Counted from the first letter of the stretch, positions 8,063 to 16,480 are shown. The stretch is DNA of 64,000 nucleotides from Sphingobium sp. 15-1 (GCF_013375535.1 NZ_JABXJG010000002.1:1054001-1118000); one strand, 5' to 3'. Numbers and translations are program-made. The notes: a model not told the origin generated them from the letters alone.

Positions 8063-9517
8063 ATGTCACGTCAAGGATCGGTCCAATCGGGAAGGCGCTA
8101 TTTATTGTGCGCCACTGCGATACCTCTTCTTTTGCTCAGCGCTTGTGCCGACGGAGTCGGGTTCGACATTGGGGCAGGGGGTGGTGGTCAATCACCGTCC
8201 GGCCCGTCGGGACCCAGTGGTCCGACCGGTCCCACGAGCCCCTCCGGCCCGGCAGGCCCTGGTGGTCCCACCGGCCCGAGCGGTCCAACCGGTCCTTCCG
8301 GTCCCTCTGGCCCTGGCGGTCCGGCTGGCCCTACCAGTCCGGCGGGTCCCGCAGGCCCCGCTGGTCCTGGCGGACCTACTGGACCTGCTGGTCCTACCGG
8401 ACCGGGCGGTCCGACTGGTCCCTCGGGCCCAACTGGCCCCAGCAGTCCGACAGGCCCCACGGCTAGCGGATCGATCATTGGGGCATCGGTGGGCAATCTG
8501 CCGGTGGTCGGTCCCACCGGGCCAAACTCGCTGATCGGCGTCAATGTGCTGCCGGGGGAAACCCCCGCGGCGGGCAGCGTGGCGACGGTCGATCTATTGA
8601 CGGGCGACGGCACTGTCGCGCAGGTCGCTTTGCCGACCACGGCGCAAAGTGTGCAGCAGGGCTTGGCGCCCGTGGGAACGCTCGCCGGGACGATACTCGG
8701 CGCTCCCACAGGGGCGGCCGTGACGCAGCTTACAGACGGCCTGTCACCCACAGTGGCGGCCGTTAGCTCGACCGTCGGCCAGATCACCGCACCCCTGCTC
8801 GGCACGGTCAATGGGGCATTGTCTCCGGTCACCGATCCGCTCGTCAGCGAAAATGGAGTGTTGGCTCCTGTAACGGGACTGGTCGAAAATGCGGTGGGCA
8901 GCCTGACCGGCGTGCTGGGCGGCGTTGGCGGCGATCCTTCGGCCGCGTTGGCCGGGCCGCTCGTCGGGGCGAATGTCGGCGGCAATGCGCTGACCGGGGC
9001 CTCCAACACGGATACGCTGGTCGGCGTCAATCTGCTGCCCTCCGAAAGCGGTGCGTTGGCCGGGCAACTGGCGACCGTGGGCGTCCTTTCGCAAGGCAAT
9101 CTGGTCGACCTGGCCGTGCCGACAACGGCGGCCGGGGTGGAGGCTGGATTGCAGCCGCTTGGCAATCTTGCGGGCGGCATATTGGGTCCGCAGGCCGAAA
9201 CGGCCGTCGATCAGGTGACCGGCGCCCTCGCTCCGGTGGTCGCGACCGTCACCAATACGGTCGATAGCGTCGCCGCGCCGTTGCTCGACACAGCCAACAG
9301 CCTGGCCCCCGCGTTGCCCGGCGGACAAAGCGGGTCGCCGCTTGCGCCGGTTACCGGTGTCGTTGGCGGCCTGCTCGGCGCGGGGGGAGGGGGCGGCGAT
9401 GCCCTTGCCCCCGTCACGGGGCTTTTGAACGGCGCCCTCGCTCCGGCAACCGGATCGGGTCAGACGACCGCGCCTGTGACGGGCTTGCTGGGTGGCCTGC
9501 TGGGAGGCGCCAACTGA
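8063..9517 (+). CDS. Collagen-like repeat lipoprotein
   Basis: This 484-residue protein begins with a lipoprotein signal (lipobox LLSAC, Cys28). Residues about 42-135 form roughly 30 Gly-X-Y triplets, nearly all Gly-Pro-Ser, Gly-Pro-Thr, Gly-Pro-Ala or Gly-Pro-Gly, as in bacterial collagen-like proteins such as BclA. Residues about 150-440 contain two copies of a 120-residue unit (GVNVLPGETPAAG... and GVNLLPSESGALAG...), followed by a Gly/Ala/Pro-rich tail with repeated APVTGLL. It should be anchored in the outer membrane with an extended triple-helical stalk. AGGGAG lies about 10 bases before the ATG. Triplet-rich DNA makes copy number prone to slippage. The C-terminal domain is not one I recognise. 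Confidence 0.88.
   Translation: MSRQGSVQSGRRYLLCATAIPLLLLSACADGVGFDIGAGGGGQSPSGPSGPSGPTGPTSPSGPAGPGGPTGPSGPTGPSGPSGPGGPAGPTSPAGPAGPAGPGGPTGPAGPTGPGGPTGPSGPTGPSSPTGPTASGSIIGASVGNLPVVGPTGPNSLIGVNVLPGETPAAGSVATVDLLTGDGTVAQVALPTTAQSVQQGLAPVGTLAGTILGAPTGAAVTQLTDGLSPTVAAVSSTVGQITAPLLGTVNGALSPVTDPLVSENGVLAPVTGLVENAVGSLTGVLGGVGGDPSAALAGPLVGANVGGNALTGASNTDTLVGVNLLPSESGALAGQLATVGVLSQGNLVDLAVPTTAAGVEAGLQPLGNLAGGILGPQAETAVDQVTGALAPVVATVTNTVDSVAAPLLDTANSLAPALPGGQSGSPLAPVTGVVGGLLGAGGGGGDALAPVTGLLNGALAPATGSGQTTAPVTGLLGGLLGGAN
8188..8466 (+). repeat. Tandem Gly-Pro-X coding repeat
   Basis: About 30 imperfect 9-base units encode the collagen-like segment; GGTCC(N)ACCGG-type variants recur. The reverse strand is also open across this block because of the repeat composition, so antisense frames here are artefacts. 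Confidence 0.85.
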
Positions 9518-9610
9518 CGCTGGGAGCGCGGCCCGGCATGGTCCTCATGCATGGCGGGTCGCACCCCGACGATGCTCTCCCCCATTAGCCCCCGGGGGAA
9601 GGGCGGGGGC

Positions 9611-9638
9611 GAGGAGGCAGTGGGCGCACTGCCTCCTC
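9611..9638 (+). terminator. Hairpin after the collagen-like gene
   Basis: A perfect 12-base stem (GAGGAGGCAGTG at 9611-9622, complement at 9627-9638) with a 4-base loop lies about 95 bases after the stop. It has no long T-run, so it may be a Rho-dependent or RNA-stabilising hairpin rather than a classic terminator. Confidence 0.55.
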
Positions 9639-9665
9639 AAACCTTTGAGCGCCAGCATAGGGGCA

Positions 9666-9683
9666 TCTTGCGTACACGCAAAA
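9666..9683. promoter_or_regulatory. Palindromic site TCTTGCG-N4-CGCAAAA (copy 2)
   Basis: TCTTGCGTACACGCAAAA matches the 7022 site with one base changed in the left arm. It ends 26 bases before the TTG start proposed for the autotransporter gene, a position suited to an operator. Confidence 0.5.
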
Positions 9684-9709
9684 AATTCCGCCAAAAGGGG
9701 AAATCCGTC

Positions 9710-10927
9710 TTGTTCAACCGTCCTTTTTCGATCCGGCGTCTGGTTCAAGGCGCTACGGCACTTCTGTTGCTTGGCGCGCAGCCCGCCCTTGCTGGTCCCT
9801 ATTCGCCCTATGCCGTGACGCCGGGCGAGGCGGCCGTTGGCGCGATGCTGGATGCAACGCCCAGCGCGTCCGCAGGCGATCGTGGAGCCATGCTTGCGTC
9901 GATCGACGCTCTGCCGACAGCGGCGGCGCGTGCCGACGCGTTGGGTCAGCTTTCGCCGCGCAGCTATTCCCTGCTGCCTCGCCTGTCGATCCAGTCGATG
10001 GACGCCGCGGACCGGGAAATCCGCTCCTGGCTTGCCGAAAGGCGGAGCATTGCCCTTGACGCTCCTGCCAGCGTTCCGACGAGCGGCGATCGCACCATCA
10101 CGATGATGCTGACGGGCGGCGTCAAGCAAGCGACATATAAGGGCCGTACCGACCGGCCGGAGGCGGAGTCCGACAGCCGGTCGCTGCGCTTCGCCATCGA
10201 TGTGAAGCCGGTCCGTGGTCTGATCGTCGGGGCGACATTAGGCATTGATGGCATCGATGCCCGGCTCGACCCGGCGCAGCGTCCGCGGATCAGCCAATTC
10301 AACAGCATGATCGGTCCCTATTTCAGCTACAGCAACGGCCGCTTCTACGCCGATGCGACGGCATCCTATACGCTGTCCGAATATAAGCTGCGGCGCCAGA
10401 TCGGCTGGCCCGGCTTTACCGACAGGATGGTGGCGCCGGTCGACGGCGACGGCTGGGCGGCTTCGGGCGAAGCGGGCGCCATGGTTCGCGCAGGTGCGGT
10501 GCGGATACAACCCTTTGCCGGTCTGCATTACCGTTATGCCGATGTGAGCGGCTTTACGGAAAATGGCGCCGCCGCGGCGCTGCAGGTCGCCGCCTTCCGC
10601 ACCAAATCGCTGCGCGGCGCTTTAGGCGCGCGGGCCTCCGTCAATGTGGCGAAGGGCGGCTGGATATTGCGCCCCTCGGTCGAGGCGCAATGGCAGCGCG
10701 AACTGCGCAGCCATGCCGACAGTCGGATCGAAGCGCGTTTCGCCACTCGCGATCTGCCGATCTTCACGCTGCGTCCCACGCGGTTGGCGCGCGATGCGGG
10801 ATTGGTGAATGCCGGGGTCAGCGCAACCTGGAATAGCCGCACGACCGTTCGCCTTGGCTATGCAGGCGAGTTCAGTTCCGACCGCCACATTCACGCGGCG
10901 ACGCTGACGGTAGGCCGCCGCTTTTAG
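9710..10927 (+). CDS. Autotransporter-type outer-membrane beta-barrel protein
   Basis: With a TTG start at 9710 (after AAAAGGGGAAA) the protein has 405 residues: a signal peptide (RRLVQGATALLLLGAQPALA), a short passenger-like region of about 100 residues with the helical motif ALGQLSPRSYSLLPRLSIQ, and a C-terminal autotransporter barrel ending LTVGRRF with a terminal Phe. The barrel has alternating hydrophobic strands such as FYADATASYTLSEY and VRIQPFAGLHYRYADV. No large passenger is present, so it may serve as a pore or a reduced adhesin for the neighbouring surface proteins. The open frame extends to an ATG at 9551, but that start would place the signal peptide internally. Confidence 0.8.
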   Translation: MFNRPFSIRRLVQGATALLLLGAQPALAGPYSPYAVTPGEAAVGAMLDATPSASAGDRGAMLASIDALPTAAARADALGQLSPRSYSLLPRLSIQSMDAADREIRSWLAERRSIALDAPASVPTSGDRTITMMLTGGVKQATYKGRTDRPEAESDSRSLRFAIDVKPVRGLIVGATLGIDGIDARLDPAQRPRISQFNSMIGPYFSYSNGRFYADATASYTLSEYKLRRQIGWPGFTDRMVAPVDGDGWAASGEAGAMVRAGAVRIQPFAGLHYRYADVSGFTENGAAAALQVAAFRTKSLRGALGARASVNVAKGGWILRPSVEAQWQRELRSHADSRIEARFATRDLPIFTLRPTRLARDAGLVNAGVSATWNSRTTVRLGYAGEFSSDRHIHAATLTVGRRF

Positions 10928-11053
10928 GAAAGAAAATCCCTTCTCGCGAGCGGCAGGAAAGAAATGGATTGCTCCAAAACGAACCGGGTTTTCCGCCACA
11001 ACCGGGCTTATCCGGCTATTGCGCCTCCATGCTACGCAAAATGGGAGTGATCC

Positions 11054-12052
11054 ATGGCCCGCTTCATCCGCGATATATTGGCGACCCTGTCCCACGAACC
11101 CGCCGCCAAAGCCCCCGCCGATCAGGAGCAACTGAGCCGCCTCGACGAACGACTGGCTCATTTTGCGGAGAAGGGGGCGGGGCCACGCGGGACGATTTCG
11201 ATCCAGCCGGACGAATGTTCGGTCTGGGACGGCAATCCGCGGGACCAGCCGGGATTGACCGCCGATAGTTGCCGCTCGCTGATCGATTCCATCGCCAGCG
11301 AGGGCGGCAACCGCATTCCCGTTCTGGTGCGCCTGAATTCGCCAGGTTCGGACCGGCCCTATCAACTTCTGGTCGGCAGCCGCCGACGCTTTGCGGTGGA
11401 TTGGCTCAACCATAATGGGCGGCCGGAATTGCGGCTGGCGGCGCTGGTCGTCGACTTGTCCGACGAGGAAGCTTTCCGCCTGGCCGATATTGAAAATCGC
11501 GAACGGGCGGACATCAGCGAGATGGACCGGGCGCGCAGTTATCAGCATGCGGTCGACCGCTTCTATGGCGGGGTGCAGTCGCGCATGGCCGAGGCGCTGA
11601 ATCTGTCGAACAGCCAGTTGAGCCGCCTGCTCGCCCTGGCGCAATTGCCCGATGAAGTGGTCAATGCCTTCGCCACCAAGGACGAACTGCGGGTGCGCTA
11701 TTCGGAATTGCTGACCCCGCTGCTGCGCCGCCACGATCAGCGCGGACGGGTGATAGCCGAGGCGCAACGGATCGGAGAGCGGCAGCAGTCGCTTGCCCGC
11801 GACGGCGATCGCATGATCCCGCCCGCTACCGTGCTGGCGCGGTTGCGGGAAGCCGCCATGCCCCAAGCGCCAGAGGAAGCGCGCGACATCGCGATCATCG
11901 CGGGCGGCGCGCGCATAGGCCGCGCTAAACCCAGCCGCAGCGGCGGCCTGACGGTGGACCTCAGCATCGCGGATGACGCCGATCTGGACGAACTGCTGGC
12001 GCGGCTGCGCGAAACCATTGTCGCGGTACGCTCTGCTCCTATGGCGATCTAA
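11054..12052 (+). CDS. ParB/RepB/Spo0J-family DNA-binding protein (orphan)
   Basis: The 332-residue protein has a ParB N-terminal (Srx-like) domain at about 45-140, with QLLVGSRRRFAVDWL corresponding to the CTP-binding GERR-type box and ADIENRERADISEMDRARSY following. A helix-turn-helix (SRMAEALNLSNSQLSRLLALAQLPDEVVNAF) lies at about 180-210. The C-terminus is variable. ParB proteins bind parS sites and act with ParA, but no parA gene is adjacent and the upstream gene encodes an outer-membrane protein. It could be a plasmid or chromid partition protein or a ParB-like regulator. The palindrome at 12112 lies 60 bases after its stop. Confidence 0.85.
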   Translation: MARFIRDILATLSHEPAAKAPADQEQLSRLDERLAHFAEKGAGPRGTISIQPDECSVWDGNPRDQPGLTADSCRSLIDSIASEGGNRIPVLVRLNSPGSDRPYQLLVGSRRRFAVDWLNHNGRPELRLAALVVDLSDEEAFRLADIENRERADISEMDRARSYQHAVDRFYGGVQSRMAEALNLSNSQLSRLLALAQLPDEVVNAFATKDELRVRYSELLTPLLRRHDQRGRVIAEAQRIGERQQSLARDGDRMIPPATVLARLREAAMPQAPEEARDIAIIAGGARIGRAKPSRSGGLTVDLSIADDADLDELLARLRETIVAVRSAPMAI

Positions 12053-12111
12053 ACCGCACGGGGGACAGGGCCAAGGCGTCGACTGCCATCATCCGACCAG
12101 GATAGACATGC

Positions 12112-12129
12112 TTTTGCGTGTACGCAAAA
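12112..12129. promoter_or_regulatory. Palindromic site TTTTGCG-N4-CGCAAAA (copy 3)
   Basis: TTTTGCGTGTACGCAAAA is an exact inverted repeat of 8+8 bases around GT. It lies between the convergent ends of the ParB-family gene and sorB, where a promoter operator is not expected. A parS-like site or weak bidirectional terminator are alternatives. Confidence 0.45.
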
Positions 12130-12146
12130 TCGATGAGGTCACATCT

Positions 12147-12473
12147 TCAAGGATTGGAACGGGGAGAGGGATCGGCGTCCTTCTGACCGTAGGTGGCAGC
12201 CAGATAAGCGGCGATGCGTGTCGCATCAGCGGGTTCGATTGGTGCGCCGTAGACCTTGACCATCTTGGTCACGCTGTCGCTCCAGAACTGTGCGCCCTTG
12301 CCGCGTGGCTGACTGGTTACATAGTCTAGCGAATGGCAGGCGGAACAAATCGCCGTCGCCAATTCCGCATCGGGACCGGGCAGGAGGGTGATGGGCCGCT
12401 CCGGGGGCAGGCGATAGCCGGCGGCCGTTGCGCTGGTGGCGGCGAGCAGGGCGATGGGGAGCAGCGCTTTCAT
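12147..12473 (-). CDS. sorB: c-type cytochrome subunit of sulfite dehydrogenase (SorB-like)
   Basis: This 108-residue protein starts MKALLPIALLAATSATAAG, a signal peptide, and has one haem-binding motif CSACH (Cys43, Cys46, His47) with a later Met ligand candidate in VTKMVKVYG. It starts inside the stop of the molybdoenzyme gene (4-base ATGA overlap), so the two are translationally coupled. In SorAB the cytochrome takes electrons from the molybdenum subunit in the periplasm when sulfite is oxidised to sulfate. Assignment rests on length, motif and gene pair. Confidence 0.85.
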   Translation of the reverse strand: MKALLPIALLAATSATAAGYRLPPERPITLLPGPDAELATAICSACHSLDYVTSQPRGKGAQFWSDSVTKMVKVYGAPIEPADATRIAAYLAATYGQKDADPSPRSNP

Positions 12474-13675
12474 AGGGCGACGATCTCCACGGCTTCGATG
12501 ACGTTGCGCATATAGCCGGAGGGTTGCCAGCGGGGTTCCAGCGGCTGGACTTCTCCCGACCGGCTGGTGGCGCGGACCAGAATGCGGTGGCGGCCGGGCG
12601 GAAGGCTTTGCCGCAATTGCCATGACCGGAAGCTGTAGCGGCCCAGATCTTCGCCCAGCGTCGCCTGTTGCCAATTCCGGCCGCCATCGGTCGATATGGC
12701 GACGCTCGAAATCCCTGTCCCGCCGTCGAAAGCGATGCCGGACAGGAGCGTCGATCTCCCCGCGCTAAGCTGCGCTCCAGGCGCGTGGCTGGTGATGAAG
12801 GAGCGGATGTTGAGGCGACCGATCGGGCGGGTCTTGTCGGGTTTTCCGCCCGGTGCCACGCAGGCACAGTCATTGTCGGGAATGCGATAGGCGGTCTTCA
12901 TCCAATAGCCGTCATAGTCGGCATCGACGACGGTGATCTCATTGAGATGCTTGACCCAATAGGTGCCATAATGCCCCGGAACGACCAACCGTAGCGGATA
13001 GCCGTTGAGAAAGGGCAGGTCTGCGTCGTTCATGGACCAGGCGACCATCACCTCGCCGTCGCGGGCATGGTCCACATCCAGCGCCTTGATGAAATCGGGA
13101 ATGCCGTCGGCCTGCGGATTGTCGAGGCCGTTGAAGGTGACCTGCCGGGCGCTCGTCCGCACGCCTGCGCGGTCGAGCAGAGTCTGGAGCGGAACGCCGC
13201 GCCAGCGGGCATTGCCCATTGCGCCATTGCCAAGCTGACCACCGCCGACGCGCGGCTCGAAAAAGCCGCGTCCATTGCCGGAACATTGGTTGACTGCGAC
13301 GATTTCCTGGACCGGGAAGTCGCGCTTCAATTCTCTCAGCGAAAGGGAGAGCGGCCTGTCGACATGCCCCCCGATCGCCAGCCGGAACTGCCGGGCATCG
13401 ATGTCGAGTGGCAGGTCCGAAAGATGATAGCGGACGAAAAAGGCGTCATTGGGCGTGATCGATCCTTGGTTGAAGAGCGCCATGGGCGTCTCAAGCTGCG
13501 GCGGCCGGGTGGTGAGACGGATGAGCGGACGCTTCTGCGGATAGCGGGCCAGCGTCCGTTCCCCGTTGGCGAAGGGCAGGGCGATGCGCCCTTCGCCCGG
13601 CCGCGCCCAAAGGGGCGTCGGCAATAAGGCGCCCGCCATGGCCGTGAGGAGGTTGCGCCGATCAATGCCTTCCAT
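12470..13675 (-). CDS. sorA: Sulfite oxidase-type molybdopterin enzyme (SorA-like)
   Basis: Starting at the ATG at 13675 (MEGIDRRNLLTAMAGALL) the protein has 401 residues and an Arg-Arg export signal, consistent with Tat export of a folded molybdoenzyme. The oxidoreductase molybdopterin domain includes VNQCSGNGRGFFEPRVGGGQ, where Cys131 is the expected Mo ligand, and VVPGHYGTYWVKHL. The C-terminal Mo-co dimerisation domain begins near TSHAPGAQL and contains the typical AISTDGGRNWQQATL. Together with the cytochrome gene it oxidises sulfite in the periplasm. It lies 111 bases after the serine acetyltransferase gene, on the same strand. Confidence 0.9.
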   Translation of the reverse strand: MEGIDRRNLLTAMAGALLPTPLWARPGEGRIALPFANGERTLARYPQKRPLIRLTTRPPQLETPMALFNQGSITPNDAFFVRYHLSDLPLDIDARQFRLAIGGHVDRPLSLSLRELKRDFPVQEIVAVNQCSGNGRGFFEPRVGGGQLGNGAMGNARWRGVPLQTLLDRAGVRTSARQVTFNGLDNPQADGIPDFIKALDVDHARDGEVMVAWSMNDADLPFLNGYPLRLVVPGHYGTYWVKHLNEITVVDADYDGYWMKTAYRIPDNDCACVAPGGKPDKTRPIGRLNIRSFITSHAPGAQLSAGRSTLLSGIAFDGGTGISSVAISTDGGRNWQQATLGEDLGRYSFRSWQLRQSLPPGRHRILVRATSRSGEVQPLEPRWQPSGYMRNVIEAVEIVAL

Positions 13676-13786
13676 GCTTTGTCCTCCCATGATGGCTGTC
13701 GCGTTGCGGACCCTTGTTCCTGTCGACGATTGGAAGTCGATGTTGCCGGTGGCACGGTGCGCAGGCTGGCCTCATCTCCTTGGAGC

Positions 13787-14710
13787 CTATCGAATTTGGC
13801 GGATCGTCGGCGCGGGCGCTTCGACAATGCTTCCCGGCGCAACATCCTGCCGGAGCCAGACATTGCCGCCGATGCGGGAGCCGGCGCCGATCGTCACCCG
13901 CCCGATGACGCTGGCATTGGCGTGGATGACGACATCGTCCCCGATGATGGGATGCCGCAAAATATCGTGGCGCCCTTCGACATCCGGATCGCCGCCCAGC
14001 GTGACGCCCTGGTAGAGCCGCACTCGGTCCCCGATAATCGTCGTTTCCCCGATCACGACGCCCGTTCCATGATCGATGAAGAAGCTGCGGCCAATGGTCG
14101 CGCCTGGATGGATGTCTATCCCCGTACGTTCATGCGCGATCTCCGCGATGACCCGTGCCACCAGCGGCGCGCCCAATTTGTAGAGAAGATGGGCGATGCG
14201 ATGATGGATCACGGCAGTTAGCGACGGATAGGCGAGCAGCACCTCATCCACGCTGCGCGCTGCGGGATCGGCGGCGTAGCCGGCCTCCACATCAGTGTCG
14301 AGCAGGCGGCGGATGGCCGGCAGCCGGGCGGCGAATATGCCGATCGCCCGATCGACGCCGATTGCGATGGCCTGCTGATCGCTGTCCGGTTCATGATAGC
14401 CGCGTTCCAGCCGAATTTGCGCGGCGAGCTGCGACAGCGTGGATTCCAGCGCCGCCGCCACATAATTATTCTCATTCTGGGCGGTGAGTTCCGGCGGGCC
14501 AAAGCGCAGCGGGAAAAGGGCGATCGCCAGCTCGCGGGAGATGCGTTGAAGCGCCTGACGCGAGGGAAAATAGATGCCCTGTTCGGCGTGGCGCGCATGC
14601 CCGGCGCGCCAGTCCAGTCGCGCCTGATGCAGCCCTTCGACAACGAGGTCGATCTGCCGGGGGAATTCAACGCCTTGGTCAGCCAGGCCCTGTTCGAATG
14701 TGATGCTCAT
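13787..14710 (-). CDS. cysE: Serine O-acetyltransferase
   Basis: The 307-residue protein has the N-terminal helical domain of the EpsC/CysE type and a C-terminal left-handed beta-helix with hexapeptide repeats (IDIHPGATIGRSFFIDHGTGVVIGETTIIGDRVRLYQGVTLGG). The catalytic His lies in FIDHGTGVVIGE. It makes O-acetylserine from serine and acetyl-CoA, the carbon skeleton for cysteine. Its place at the head of a likely cysE-sorA-sorB operon suggests joint control of sulfide fixation and disposal of toxic sulfite. No cysK is nearby. Confidence 0.93.
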   Translation of the reverse strand: MSITFEQGLADQGVEFPRQIDLVVEGLHQARLDWRAGHARHAEQGIYFPSRQALQRISRELAIALFPLRFGPPELTAQNENNYVAAALESTLSQLAAQIRLERGYHEPDSDQQAIAIGVDRAIGIFAARLPAIRRLLDTDVEAGYAADPAARSVDEVLLAYPSLTAVIHHRIAHLLYKLGAPLVARVIAEIAHERTGIDIHPGATIGRSFFIDHGTGVVIGETTIIGDRVRLYQGVTLGGDPDVEGRHDILRHPIIGDDVVIHANASVIGRVTIGAGSRIGGNVWLRQDVAPGSIVEAPAPTIRQIR

Positions 14711-14958
14711 TTTGCTTCCGGATTAAAACCACGGCGGACTATATCTACCATTAAGATAGTAAAAAGGAGAGGGTTTATCCATCCCCGGGCAAAGCTATGG
14801 TTTCAGCCGATCATCGGATGCGGCGCTTTCGGCCATGGGCGCAGATTTCCGCCGCCCGAGTTGGCGAACCCAGCCGCATCAGAATCGCGATAATTATTAC
14901 TCTGTAAGAAAATATGAATTGAGATTTTTTACTCTAGTGACCTGATCGGCAAGCATCT
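14711..14958. promoter_or_regulatory. Divergent promoter region cysE / glcD
   Basis: AT-rich stretches (ACTATATCTACCATTAAGATA near 14738-14758 and AATATGAATTGAGATTTTTTA near 14910-14932) fit promoters for the two divergent operons. ATCT and AGAT around ACCATTA form a short inverted repeat, a possible operator for cysE. No regulator gene is adjacent. Confidence 0.35.
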
Positions 14959-16473
14959 ATGATCGAAAGGGAAAGGAGAACGCAGGTGCGCATGCCCGAA
15001 CCAGACTCCGCCACCCTGTCGCGCAAGGCCGAGATCGTTGCCGCGCTTCGGTCGATCGTGCCGGGCGAAGGGGTGATCGATGACGCCGACGCCCTGCGAC
15101 CCTATGAGTCGGATGGACTCACCGCCTATCGCCAGCCGCCGCTGGTCGTCGTCCTGCCCGAAACCACCGCCCAGGTCTCCGCCATTCTCGCATGGTGTCA
15201 CGCCAATGAGGTCAAGGTGGTGCCGCGCGGGTCGGGAACGTCGCTGTCCGGTGGCGCGCTGCCGCTTGCCGACGCCGTGCTGCTTGGCATGGGAAAATTC
15301 AACCGGGTGCTCGACATCGATTATGCCGATCGCGTGGCCGTGGTTCAGCCCGGCGTCACCAATCTGGGCGTGACCCAAGCGGTGGAAGGGCGCGGCTTCT
15401 ATTATGCACCCGATCCGTCGAGCCAGATCGCCTGCTCGATCGGCGGCAATGTCGCGGAGAATTCGGGCGGCGTCCATTGCCTGAAATACGGTCTCACGAC
15501 GAACAACGTCATCGGCTGCGAAATGGTGCTGATGGACGGCGAAGTGGTGCGCATCGGCGGCCGTCATCTCGATCCGGCGGGCCTTGACCTTCTGGGCGTG
15601 ATCGTCGGATCGGAAGGCCTGCTGGGCGTGGTGACGGAGGTCGTGGTCCGCATCCTGCCGCGTCCCGAGACCGCCCGCGCCCTGCTGATCGGCTTCCCGT
15701 CGGTGGAGGGCGCAGGCCAATGCGTGGCGGACGTGATCGCGGCCGGCATCATTCCCGCGGGCATGGAGATGATGGATCGCCCGGCCATTCACGCCGCCGA
15801 AGCCTTTGTCGGGGCAGGCTATCCCCTGGACGTCGAGGCGCTGCTGATCGTGGAGCTGGACGGCCCGGCGGCGGAGTGCGATCACCTGATCGTGGAAGTG
15901 GAGCGCATCGCGCATGCCAATGGCGCGGTTTCGGCGCGCTGCTCCGAAAGCGACGAGGAGCGGGCGGCATTCTGGGCGGGCCGCAAGGCGGCGTTCCCGG
16001 CGGTCGGCCGGCTTGCTCCCGACTATTATTGCATGGACGGCACGATTCCCCGGCGCTGTCTGCCCCAGGTTCTCGACCGGATGCGCGCGCTGTCGGAACG
16101 CTATGGCCTGGGCGTCGCCAATGTCTTTCACGCCGGGGACGGCAATCTGCATCCGCTCATTCTCTATGATGCGAACATCCCCGGTGAATTGGAGAAAGCC
16201 GAGCAATTCGGCAACGACATCTTGCGCCTTTGCGTCGAAATGGGGGGCGTGCTGACGGGCGAGCATGGCGTCGGCGTGGAAAAGCGCGATCTGATGCCGG
16301 AGATGTTCAGTGAAACGGATCTGAACCAGCAGCAGCGCCTGAAATGCGCGTTCGACCCCAAATCCTTGTTGAATCCGGGCAAAGTCTATCCGCAGCTCCA
16401 TCGATGCGCGGAACTTGGACGGATGCATGTTCATCATGGGGCCGTGCCCCATCCCGATCTGCCACGTTTCTAG
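14959..16473 (+). CDS. glcD: Glycolate oxidase FAD subunit
   Basis: The 504-residue protein is a FAD-linked oxidase of the GlcD family: FAD_binding_4 domain with VVPRGSGTSLSGGALPL and DPSSQIACSIGGNVAENSGG, and the C-terminal FAD-oxidase domain with NVFHAGDGNLHPLILYD and GVLTGEHGVGVEKRDLM. GlcDEF oxidises glycolate (or related 2-hydroxy acids) to glyoxylate and passes electrons to the membrane chain. The true start may be MPEPDSATLSRK at 14992. It heads a glcD-glcE-glcF operon with an 8-base gap to glcE. Confidence 0.94.
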   Translation: MIERERRTQVRMPEPDSATLSRKAEIVAALRSIVPGEGVIDDADALRPYESDGLTAYRQPPLVVVLPETTAQVSAILAWCHANEVKVVPRGSGTSLSGGALPLADAVLLGMGKFNRVLDIDYADRVAVVQPGVTNLGVTQAVEGRGFYYAPDPSSQIACSIGGNVAENSGGVHCLKYGLTTNNVIGCEMVLMDGEVVRIGGRHLDPAGLDLLGVIVGSEGLLGVVTEVVVRILPRPETARALLIGFPSVEGAGQCVADVIAAGIIPAGMEMMDRPAIHAAEAFVGAGYPLDVEALLIVELDGPAAECDHLIVEVERIAHANGAVSARCSESDEERAAFWAGRKAAFPAVGRLAPDYYCMDGTIPRRCLPQVLDRMRALSERYGLGVANVFHAGDGNLHPLILYDANIPGELEKAEQFGNDILRLCVEMGGVLTGEHGVGVEKRDLMPEMFSETDLNQQQRLKCAFDPKSLLNPGKVYPQLHRCAELGRMHVHHGAVPHPDLPRF

Positions 16474-16480
16474 AGACTGC

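Noticed and set aside
8188..8466. Possible CRISPR-like array
   Set aside because: The short tandem units encode in-frame Gly-Pro-X triplets and have no unique spacers.
8188..9180. Collagen-like Pro-Gly-rich frame on the minus strand
   Set aside because: The repeat DNA reads as Gly-Pro triplets on both strands; only the plus frame has a lipoprotein signal, ribosome site and a C-terminal domain.
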